The notes beneath the pieces were generated by a model, which searched no databases, was not told the origin of the DNA, and worked only from the letters and a program-made list of their open reading frames with translations. The position numbers and the translations under genes are program-made. Shown here piece by piece: positions 1 to 5,460 of a stretch of DNA of 6,666 nt (position 1 is its first letter; each line of letters opens with the position of its first letter). The stretch is from Calditrichota bacterium (GTDB taxonomy: Bacteria; Zixibacteria; MSB-5A5; GN15; FEB-12): NCBI GenBank assembly GCA_030641085.1, contig DAOWIC010000301.1, forward strand, positions 1 through 6,666, read 5' to 3'.

Positions 1-1934
1 AAACCCGCGAAATGCGACCGGGCCGTCGGTTCATCGCCGTAATTGAGAGCCACCGTCATTTTGATCAAGTGCGCGCCGGGCGAATTCGGGTCGGAGATAA
101 AGAGCGTGTCCGCCAGAGCTTCGGCGCTCGCATATTCCCCGCTCCGGATATACGCCAGCGCGAGGCTCTCGGTCACGAAAGTCAGGTGCGGCTTGACACC
201 GTGCGCGCGTTTCAGTATCCCGACAGCCTCATCGAATCTGCCCTGCTGGATATAGAATTGCCCCAATTCATTCATCATCTCCGACGAGTACGGCTTGATT
301 CGCAGCGCCTTTCGATAATATTCTTCCGCCTCATCGAACCGTTGTGCCCGACCGGCAAGATAACCCCGAATCTGCAGGAAGTCAGGATTGTAAGGATCGG
401 CCTGAATCAGTCGCTCGGCGACAGCGGCCGCAGTTTCGTAATCCCTCCGGGCGAGCAGTTCATACATCTTCTGCAGTCGGGCATAGTTGGGAAACCGCGT
501 GTAGGCATCGGACTTGATCTGGTTGTAGCGAACGGTGTCACCCTTCAGGATATAATGATTGGCGAAGATCATCCATCCGGCGCGATTCCTCTCGTTCAGC
601 AAAGTGTAAAATCTCTCCTCGGTCGGGGCGGTCCGCGTGTTTACGGCCACAAAAGTCACCGTCGCTAACACAACCAGCGTTGTATAGACAGTCAGTACCC
701 GCGCCGATAGACCGCTCGCGCCATGTCCGATCTGGCGCAGGACAAACAGTAGCGGCGCCAGCAAAGCGAGCGAAAAAATATCCCAGTCGCGCCCCATAGT
801 AATCGCCGCCCCAAACAACAGGAGAAACAGAATCGACCCGGCCGACAATATCGCCAGCAACGCGGTAAGGGAGTCTTTGATCACTCTGAATCGGTTCATC
901 GCCCAGAGCAGGCCGATGACGACGAACCCAGGAAGAACCAGGAAAGCTTCGTTGATCAGGTCCAAAAGATGCGACCAACTTACGATGGCGTAATCCGGCG
1001 CTACCGGTCGCCCGAAGAAAAGGGGCAGGATCAGTATTTCGAAGTCTATTCGCGTGCGATACAGCCAGACCATCATCCCCACACTGGCCACAGCCCCAAC
1101 AATCAGCACCCCATATCCAACTTGACGGACCCGGCGGTTCTTGATCGCCCACACCAACAGCCAGGCAATCCCCGGAATAAAGTAAAGCGCCTGCAGGTGC
1201 ATCGCCACTGCCAGCAGCCAGAGCAGGATCACCAGCCACAATCGCCGTCGATCAAGGCAGTATTCAACCGCGGCCCATATGAACAGGACGCTGGCCGCCC
1301 ACGAAACCGGATAGAACTCGACATAGCCGAAAAAAAGCAGCATCGCCCCGGAGAACAGAATCGAAATCAGCCCCAGGACCCGAACTAGTGCCTCGTCACA
1401 GAGCCGACGCAGTATCTCCGGCGAAATGAAAACGATAACCATGCCCGACAGGATCGACGATATTTGAAACGCCGCCAGCGCCGTCGATTCGGTGAAGCCT
1501 CCGAACAGGCTTTGCATCCACCGCAGCATATAGATCGAGCCCGGCTCGGTCAATTTGTGGATATACGCCTCGCCGCGTCCGAACTCGGCCAGCCAGGTGT
1601 AACCGTCACCCAGAAGATGAGTCTGCACCCGAAAGAGGTAAAAAAGCAGCCCGCACACCAACGCCAGTATCAGTCGCGGCCGAACTCGACCCGTAAAAAG
1701 CAGATTGTCAATTGCTTCGACAACTCGCGCTACACGCTGCTCCGACTTAAAACCGAAAGACAGATAAACGGCCAGAAGGATCAGGGCGCAGTATACCCAA
1801 AACCACCATTGAGGCAGAAAATGCAGATGGTTGAACCCCCAAAGATTCTCCAGCGGATAATAGGACGCCACGCCGAACAACCCGAGGGTGAACAGGCTGA
1901 CTAGAGCGACAATGTATTCCCCTGCGTGTTTCAT
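1..1934 (-). CDS. Polytopic membrane protein, GT-C glycosyltransferase-like, with C-terminal TPRs (partial)
   Basis: The minus-strand frame is open from the ATG at 1934 through the window edge (644 codons read, no stop), so the C-terminus is missing. Residues 1-431 hold about 12 hydrophobic segments, for example near 5-27, 41-60, 86-102, 150-172, 185-224, 231-265, 272-293, 330-347, 355-376, 383-400 and 412-431. The loop after the third segment carries HLLGDGY (D110), where GT-C enzymes usually place a catalytic acidic residue. A GRDWD motif (381-385) follows further on. From about residue 483, TPR-like helical pairs appear, including RFDEAEEYYRKAL and RFDEAVGILKRA. By family knowledge such proteins transfer sugars from polyprenyl-phosphate donors outside the inner membrane. 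The substrate cannot be told, and the GT-C assignment is inferred from topology and motifs. The start is firm: an in-frame TGA lies 19 bases upstream (1953-1955). There is no Shine-Dalgarno. It is divergent from the FAD gene at 2026. Confidence 0.85.
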   Translation of the reverse strand, partial: MKHAGEYIVALVSLFTLGLFGVASYYPLENLWGFNHLHFLPQWWFWVYCALILLAVYLSFGFKSEQRVARVVEAIDNLLFTGRVRPRLILALVCGLLFYLFRVQTHLLGDGYTWLAEFGRGEAYIHKLTEPGSIYMLRWMQSLFGGFTESTALAAFQISSILSGMVIVFISPEILRRLCDEALVRVLGLISILFSGAMLLFFGYVEFYPVSWAASVLFIWAAVEYCLDRRRLWLVILLWLLAVAMHLQALYFIPGIAWLLVWAIKNRRVRQVGYGVLIVGAVASVGMMVWLYRTRIDFEILILPLFFGRPVAPDYAIVSWSHLLDLINEAFLVLPGFVVIGLLWAMNRFRVIKDSLTALLAILSAGSILFLLLFGAAITMGRDWDIFSLALLAPLLFVLRQIGHGASGLSARVLTVYTTLVVLATVTFVAVNTRTAPTEERFYTLLNERNRAGWMIFANHYILKGDTVRYNQIKSDAYTRFPNYARLQKMYELLARRDYETAAAVAERLIQADPYNPDFLQIRGYLAGRAQRFDEAEEYYRKALRIKPYSSEMMNELGQFYIQQGRFDEAVGILKRAHGVKPHLTFVTESLALAYIRSGEYASAEALADTLFISDPNSPGAHLIKMTVALNYGDEPTARSHFAG

Positions 1935-1946
1935 AGGATGTGGATA

Positions 1947-1955
1947 AATATATCA
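1947..1955 (-). promoter_or_regulatory. Extended -10 promoter for the membrane GT-C/TPR gene
   Basis: Read on the minus strand, TGATATATT is an extended -10 (TGnTATATT, five of six matches to TATAAT). It would start transcription near 1940, leaving only about six untranslated bases before the ATG at 1934. No good -35 lies at 17 nt, which is tolerated for extended -10 promoters. Prediction only. Confidence 0.4.
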
Positions 1956-1976
1956 GATAAATCCAACCCACGTTAA

Positions 1977-1995
1977 TCAACTTTCTTGAAGTTGA
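1977..1995. repeat. 7-bp inverted repeat in the divergent promoter region, possible operator
   Basis: TCAACTT (1977-1983) and AAGTTGA (1989-1995) are perfect inverted arms around a 5-nt spacer. The right arm overlaps the consensus TTGACA -35 of the FAD gene (1992-1997), and the dyad lies about 25 bp upstream of the membrane-protein promoter. This position would suit a dimeric regulator acting on both genes. No regulator gene is in the window, so the function is inferred. Confidence 0.35.
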
Positions 1996-2019
1996 CAACC
2001 AGAAATTATTGGCTATCTT
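1992..2019 (+). promoter_or_regulatory. Sigma70-like promoter of the FAD-binding gene
   Basis: A perfect TTGACA (1992-1997), a 16-nt spacer and TATCTT (2014-2019, four of six matches) form a promoter. Its expected start point, seven bases after the hexamer, is position 2026, the A of the ATG. Together with the absence of a Shine-Dalgarno this suggests a leaderless transcript. Confidence 0.55.
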
Positions 2020-2025
2020 CCCCCT

Positions 2026-2778
2026 ATGACCCGATCAGATAAATTTGTCGCAGCCGTCAAGTCGGAGTTTCCTGACGACCGGCTTACCTGGCAGAAGGCG
2101 GTACCGACCTTTCACCCGGAATCGTCCGACGATGCCGCGAGCTTTTTCAAGCTGGCCAACCGGATGAAACAGCAGATATTCATCACCGGCTTCGGCAACA
2201 ACATCGACCCCGAGGGCGAACCGTTTGTCGACATGGTTTCGGTCCGGACCGACCGGCTCAACAACATGCTCAAGATCGCTGCCGAGGATTTCTATATCAC
2301 TACCGGTTCCGGTTATCCGCTGCTCGAGATCAACAAGCAACTGGCCGAGCACAAGCTCTGGCTGCCGCATTCATCGCTGCCCTATGTCGGTTCGGTCGGC
2401 GGCAGTATCGCGGCCGGTCTCAGTGCCGAGTTGGACGGGCATGACTTCCCCTTGAAAAAGTACTTCATCCGGGCGGAAATCGTTACCCCCGAGGGTGATA
2501 TTATCACTCCCGGTTCTACCTGTTTCAAATCGGTTTCCGGATACGACATTGTCAAGATATTCGCCGGTAGCTGGGGACTGCTGGGGCTGATCGTATCGGC
2601 GACCTTCCGGGTAATGCCCGACTCGGCGGCGGATGAATTCAACGCCATGAGAATGAAATCGTTCGACCGAGAGAATTTCCTCGAAGGTCTCCGCGAGGAG
2701 AACTGCAACGCCGACGTCGCCTATTCGCGTAAAATCAAGATTAAATTCGACCCGACCCACATCCTCCCCATTGTATAG
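2026..2778 (+). CDS. Compact FAD-binding (PCMH-type) protein, GlcD/GlcE-like, lacking the cap domain
   Basis: The 250-aa product aligns by eye with the FAD_binding_4 domain of glycolate/lactate oxidase-type flavoproteins. A pyrophosphate-loop-like segment ITGFGNN sits at 53-59, the GSVGGSIAAGLSAE segment at 122-135, and the family signature FKSVSGYDIVKIFAGSWGLL at 167-186, followed by a FRVMP strand. In GlcD and GlcE (roughly 350-500 aa) a large FAD-oxidase C-terminal cap comes next. Here only about 35 residues separate the PCMH domain from the terminal motif KIKIKFDPTHIL (236-247), which resembles the very end of normal family members. The cap that helps form the substrate site therefore looks missing while the tail is kept. 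It may be an electron-transfer or accessory subunit like GlcE, or a decayed enzyme. The substrate is unknown. No Shine-Dalgarno precedes the ATG. The CoA-binding gene follows after 119 bp with its own promoter. Confidence 0.85.
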   Translation: MTRSDKFVAAVKSEFPDDRLTWQKAVPTFHPESSDDAASFFKLANRMKQQIFITGFGNNIDPEGEPFVDMVSVRTDRLNNMLKIAAEDFYITTGSGYPLLEINKQLAEHKLWLPHSSLPYVGSVGGSIAAGLSAELDGHDFPLKKYFIRAEIVTPEGDIITPGSTCFKSVSGYDIVKIFAGSWGLLGLIVSATFRVMPDSAADEFNAMRMKSFDRENFLEGLREENCNADVAYSRKIKIKFDPTHILPIV

Positions 2779-2832
2779 GGCACGCAGGCTCGCGACCGCA
2801 TGTTTTGCCGAAACAATTCTCCCCGCCGGTTG

Positions 2833-2861
2833 TTGGAACAGGGTAACGGATTGTCTATATT
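2833..2861 (+). promoter_or_regulatory. Sigma70-like promoter of the CoA-binding gene
   Basis: TTGGAA (2833-2838), a 17-nt spacer and TATATT (2856-2861) give a good promoter with a start expected near the A at 2868. This leaves a leader of about 30 nt that contains the Shine-Dalgarno. The rest of the 119-bp gap (2779-2897) shows no convincing terminator for the FAD gene. Confidence 0.55.
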
Positions 2862-2883
2862 CGGTTTATTGAGCCAATAATGG

Positions 2884-2892
2884 AAAGGTGAT
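2884..2892 (+). promoter_or_regulatory. Shine-Dalgarno of the CoA-binding gene
   Basis: AAAGGTGAT matches the 16S anti-Shine-Dalgarno over GGTGAT and lies five bases before the ATG at 2898. It supports this start and contrasts with the preceding gene, which has none. Confidence 0.7.
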
Positions 2893-2897
2893 CTAAT

Positions 2898-3278
2898 ATG
2901 GCCAAAGCAGTCGCAGGATCAACCGCCGCCGTACTCGGCGCCTCTACCAAAGAAGAACGTTATTCGTTTAAAGCTGTCCGCATGCTCAAGGAGTACGGCT
3001 TCTCCCCCATTCCGGTTCACCCCGCCGGGCATACCGTTGATGGTGTCGACGGCGTAAAATCACTGACCGACATCAGCCAGTCGATAGACACTCTCACCGT
3101 CTATGTCAATGCTAAGATTTCCGCTGCCGTGCTGCCTGCTGTACTGAATCTAAAGCCGCGCCGGGTCATCTTCAACCCGGGCGCCGAAAACCCGGCCCTG
3201 GCCCAACAATTGGCCGACAACGGGATCGAGGTGGTCGAGGGCTGCACCCTCGTCATGCTGCGCACCGAACAGTACTAA
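2898..3278 (+). CDS. CoA-binding domain protein (CoA_binding_2 family)
   Basis: This 126-aa protein is a single Rossmann-like CoA-binding domain related to the N-terminal domain of succinyl-CoA synthetase alpha. Residues 11-16 (AVLGAS) form the nucleotide loop. The segment KAVRMLKEYGFSPIPVHPAG (25-44) and the DGVDGVKSLTDI stretch (48-59) follow the family order. NPGAENP (93-99) and GCTLVMLRTEQY (115-126) match a subfamily that ends soon after a conserved cysteine, here C116. The length is normal for stand-alone members, so the protein looks complete. By family knowledge it binds CoA or acyl-CoA in the cytoplasm, and the biological role is generally undefined. It has its own promoter and a strong Shine-Dalgarno, and it converges on the kinase-like gene with a 33-bp gap that shows no clear terminator. 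Confidence 0.9.
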   Translation: MAKAVAGSTAAVLGASTKEERYSFKAVRMLKEYGFSPIPVHPAGHTVDGVDGVKSLTDISQSIDTLTVYVNAKISAAVLPAVLNLKPRRVIFNPGAENPALAQQLADNGIEVVEGCTLVMLRTEQY

Positions 3279-3311
3279 GCCTGAGGTGCAGCTCGTTCGT
3301 ATTGATTGCCC

Positions 3312-4022
3312 TTAGATAGTATCGTGTTCCAGGAAGGTGAGCTTGTCGAGCTTGCCTTTGACGGCTGTCATTGTCGTATCCAGCAGTTCCTCGATATCGA
3401 TATAGATGGAGTTGATCACCAGATCATAGTGATTGGGGTCGTCGATATCGGCGTTAAACAGCTTGCGAATAAAATCACGGCGGGAGTTATCGCTTGACTC
3501 CACCAGTCGCGCTGCATCCGCCTCATTCATCTGTTTGTACTTGACCAGATTTTCAACCCGCTTCCATTCGGGCGCGATGAACCTGATATGAAAGCCCCGC
3601 TTCAGGCCAAGAATGAAGTTTCCTCCCCGACCGACCACAACGACTCCCCCCAGGCGCGACATTGACAGGACCGTGCGGCACATATGCTTGAAATAATCAT
3701 AATGATCAACCGACTGACCGGTAAACAACGACTCCACCATCAACTCCAGACCACCCCGGAAGTTGTTGTCGAGCGATTCGATTATCCGCTTGCGATAGCC
3801 CGATGACTGGCAGATGGTATCGATCACTTCCCGGTGCAGCCGCTGGTAGCCCAGCCGTTCGCTCAGGCGCGATGCAAAATAGGATCCACGGCTTCCTTTT
3901 TGACGGCTGACGGTGACTATCGGCGGTGGCTGGGGACGTTCGGGAGTTTCTTCAGCCTCTTTCTTGCGCTGCAGCTCCCATTTAAGTAACTGTCGATTAA
4001 TAATAGCGTCGATTGAGGTCAT
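3312..4022 (-). CDS. Cytidylate kinase-like family protein
   Basis: The 236-aa product fits the cytidylate kinase-like family (Cytidylate_kin2). It starts with about 34 charged, proline-rich residues. The nucleotide-loop segment VTVSRQKGSRGSYFASRL (36-53) follows; as is usual in this family it has no classical GK[ST] Walker A lysine. Then come LHREVIDTI (62-70), the core strand VVVVGRGGNFIL (127-138), IRFIAPEWKRVENLV (146-160) and the lid/C-terminal signature SRRDFIRKLFNADIDDPNHY (180-199) with YDLVINS (199-205). Members are presumed cytoplasmic nucleoside-monophosphate kinases, but the substrate of this divergent branch is not settled, so cmk should not be assigned. The start at 4022 is fixed by an excellent Shine-Dalgarno. 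Its own promoter separates it from the glycosyltransferase upstream on the same strand. Confidence 0.88.
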   Translation of the reverse strand: MTSIDAIINRQLLKWELQRKKEAEETPERPQPPPIVTVSRQKGSRGSYFASRLSERLGYQRLHREVIDTICQSSGYRKRIIESLDNNFRGGLELMVESLFTGQSVDHYDYFKHMCRTVLSMSRLGGVVVVGRGGNFILGLKRGFHIRFIAPEWKRVENLVKYKQMNEADAARLVESSDNSRRDFIRKLFNADIDDPNHYDLVINSIYIDIEELLDTTMTAVKGKLDKLTFLEHDTI

Positions 4023-4027
4023 GCAAT

Positions 4028-4038
4028 ATCACCTCCTC
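4028..4038 (-). promoter_or_regulatory. Strong Shine-Dalgarno of the kinase-like gene
   Basis: Read on the minus strand, GAGGAGGTGAT is a near-complete complement of the 16S rRNA 3' end, five bases before the ATG at 4022. It is the strongest ribosome-binding site in the window. Confidence 0.85.
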
Positions 4039-4042
4039 GAAC

Positions 4043-4071
4043 ATTATATAATTCTATCCATTTTGTCGCAA
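4043..4071 (-). promoter_or_regulatory. Sigma70 promoter of the kinase-like gene
   Basis: On the minus strand, TTGCGA (4071-4066), a 17-nt spacer and a perfect TATAAT (4048-4043) predict a start near 4036. The leader would be about 14 nt and would begin almost at the Shine-Dalgarno. The rest of the 159-bp gap (4072-4181) contains an 8-bp palindrome CCGTACGG at 4119-4126 but no recognisable terminator for the upstream glycosyltransferase. Confidence 0.65.
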
Positions 4072-4181
4072 GTCTAATATATACGTACCGAAACCCGCGT
4101 CTGGTAGCAGTTTATAATCCGTACGGGTAGTGAAAGGTCTATGAAGCGTGAGTCGCCGTACTATATGACAACGGTTCGCAT

Positions 4182-5381
4182 TCAGTCGCTTTTGACACAA
4201 GATCTGATGATATCGGCGTATCGCGACGCCAACGACGCCGAGGTGTATGTTTCATGCGCGAATCGGTGCCCGGCCGAAGCGAGCCGTTCCCGGAGCGGTT
4301 TGTCTTCAAACAGCCGTATGATCGCTTCGGCAAGATCCGAGCTGTCATCCGGTTCAACCAGCAGGCCCCGTTCGTTATGTTCGATGATATCGGTAATCCC
4401 GCCCGAGCGGGTCCCGATCACGGCCGCGCCGCAAAGCATCGCCTCCGACAGGGCCAGCCCGAACCCCTCCTGCCATGAGTTGAGCACGACCATGGTCGCT
4501 CGATTGTAGACCGTGCCTAACTCAGCCTGCGGCACCGGCGGAATGATCTTAACCTGGTGCTGAAGTCCGAAGCGGGCGATCAAGCCCTCAATATCGGCCT
4601 GAAGCGGGCCGGTTCCGTAAAGCTCCAGTCGCGCGCCGGGCTTTTTTTCAGCCACCAGCGCAAACGCCTTTCTCAGGCCACCGACCCGCTTTTGCTGTGT
4701 GAAGCGCGTCACCGCGACCACCAGGTTCCCCTCGCGGGCGATAGCATCATCGGTATGAAAAATCGTCTCGTCATGCGGCACCGGCAGGATTTCAATGACA
4801 TCATACAAGCGCCGATCCAATGAGGTAATCGCTTCCTTGAGAAAGCTCGATACCACCGTCCAGCGATTCAGCCCGAGACAGAATTTCTTTAGATACCGGT
4901 AGGTGACCTTGAAGTACTTGCGCATCAGCCGGACATCGGTGCCGTGCGACGAGATCACCATCGGCAGGCCCAATTTCTGGCTGATAGTCTTCATCACCAG
5001 CCCCGACGGTATCAGCCAGTGGCCGGAAACGACATCAATCTGTTCCTTTTCAATAATCTCAAAGGCGGCCCGGCGGAAACAATCGAGAAACCGCTTGAAT
5101 TTGAAGGCACCGGTCGCCGAACCGAGCACCAGTTTGTGCATATTGCCGCGGTACGCAATAGTCTCTTCGGCGTCATGCTCCGCGTAGCGAAACCGGTAAA
5201 CCTTCACGCCGTCAATCTCTTCATACTCGGCCGCGCCCGGATCGTGCGGCGCCAGCACCACCGGCTGGATATTGAAATCGACCAGGCGACGCACCAGAAG
5301 CGAGATGAATATCCCCGCAAAATCGCCTTCATACCGTGGAAAGTTGTGCGTCAGGACGAGTAGATTTATCTTCTTCGGCAT
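4182..5381 (-). CDS. Glycosyltransferase family 4 protein
   Basis: With the ATG at 5381 the product is 399 aa, normal for a GT-B fold family 4 enzyme. The N-terminal acceptor domain opens with INLLVLTHNFPRYEGDFAG (5-23), typical of this family. SGHWLIPSG (119-127) and SSHGTDVR (144-151) follow. The donor domain has VAVTRFTQQKRVGGL (222-236), with R226 and K231 where GT4 enzymes bind the donor phosphates. LYGTGPL (254-260) and the EX7E motif EGFGLALSE (E305, E313) complete it, ahead of GTRSGGITDII and GLLVEP. These enzymes transfer sugar from a nucleotide donor at the cytoplasmic face of the membrane, often in polysaccharide or glycolipid synthesis. The acceptor is unknown. An in-frame ATG at 5441 would add 20 residues, but it overlaps the divergent promoter region and the family domain begins right after 5381. 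It is divergent from the squalene/phytoene synthase-like gene. Confidence 0.92.
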   Translation of the reverse strand: MPKKINLLVLTHNFPRYEGDFAGIFISLLVRRLVDFNIQPVVLAPHDPGAAEYEEIDGVKVYRFRYAEHDAEETIAYRGNMHKLVLGSATGAFKFKRFLDCFRRAAFEIIEKEQIDVVSGHWLIPSGLVMKTISQKLGLPMVISSHGTDVRLMRKYFKVTYRYLKKFCLGLNRWTVVSSFLKEAITSLDRRLYDVIEILPVPHDETIFHTDDAIAREGNLVVAVTRFTQQKRVGGLRKAFALVAEKKPGARLELYGTGPLQADIEGLIARFGLQHQVKIIPPVPQAELGTVYNRATMVVLNSWQEGFGLALSEAMLCGAAVIGTRSGGITDIIEHNERGLLVEPDDSSDLAEAIIRLFEDKPLRERLASAGHRFAHETYTSASLASRYADIIRSCVKSD

Positions 5382-5387
5382 GCCTAT

Positions 5388-5415
5388 ATAGTAAAAAAAT
5401 ACTCCGGCGCGTGAA
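5388..5415 (-). promoter_or_regulatory. Possible promoter of the GT4 gene
   Basis: On the minus strand, TTCACG (5415-5410), a 16-nt spacer and TACTAT (5393-5388) each match consensus at four of six positions. The expected start point is 5381, the A of the chosen ATG. There is no Shine-Dalgarno, so the transcript could be leaderless. A run of seven T lies directly before the -10. Confidence 0.35.
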
Positions 5416-5422
5416 ATATAAA

Positions 5423-5451
5423 TTTTGAGCGCCCGTTCCATTTATTATATT
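5423..5451 (+). promoter_or_regulatory. Possible promoter of the squalene/phytoene synthase-like gene
   Basis: TATATT (5446-5451) is a good -10. TTTTGA at 17 nt (5423-5428) is a weak -35, and the overlapping TTGAGC at 15 nt is an alternative. Transcription would begin about 3-5 nt before the ATG at 5461, which has no Shine-Dalgarno. It lies back to back with the GT4 promoter in the 79-bp gap. Confidence 0.4.
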
Positions 5452-5460
5452 GGACACCGG

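Noticed and set aside
538..1239. A 233-codon minus-strand open frame and plus-strand frames at 12-668, 969-1388 and 1464-1904
   Set aside because: All lie inside the 644-codon membrane/TPR frame, which has transmembrane segments and repeat motifs. The others give low-complexity, Arg/Pro/Gln-rich products with no domain.
2035..2760. Minus-strand open frames of 108-129 codons opposite the FAD gene
   Set aside because: The plus strand encodes a clear PCMH flavin domain throughout. The antisense products show no recognisable motif or start signal.
3241..3292. Perfect 8-bp inverted repeat GCTGCACC / GGTGCAGC spanning the CoA-binding stop codon as a terminator
   Set aside because: The loop is 36 nt, the left arm is within conserved coding sequence (the GCT of GCTLVM), and no T-run follows on either strand.
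4113..4118. Perfect TATAAT on the plus strand between the kinase-like and GT4 genes
   Set aside because: No -35 element lies at 15-19 nt, and no plus-strand gene follows. An antisense transcript is possible but unsupported.
5382..5441. Longer start for the GT4 protein (ATG at 5441, 20 extra residues)
   Set aside because: The extension runs through the promoter of the opposite gene. The GT4 N-terminal strand begins right after the ATG at 5381.
5425..5460. TTG start adding 12 residues to the synthase-like protein
   Set aside because: It would begin upstream of the predicted -10 (5446-5451), has no Shine-Dalgarno, and an ATG exists at 5461.
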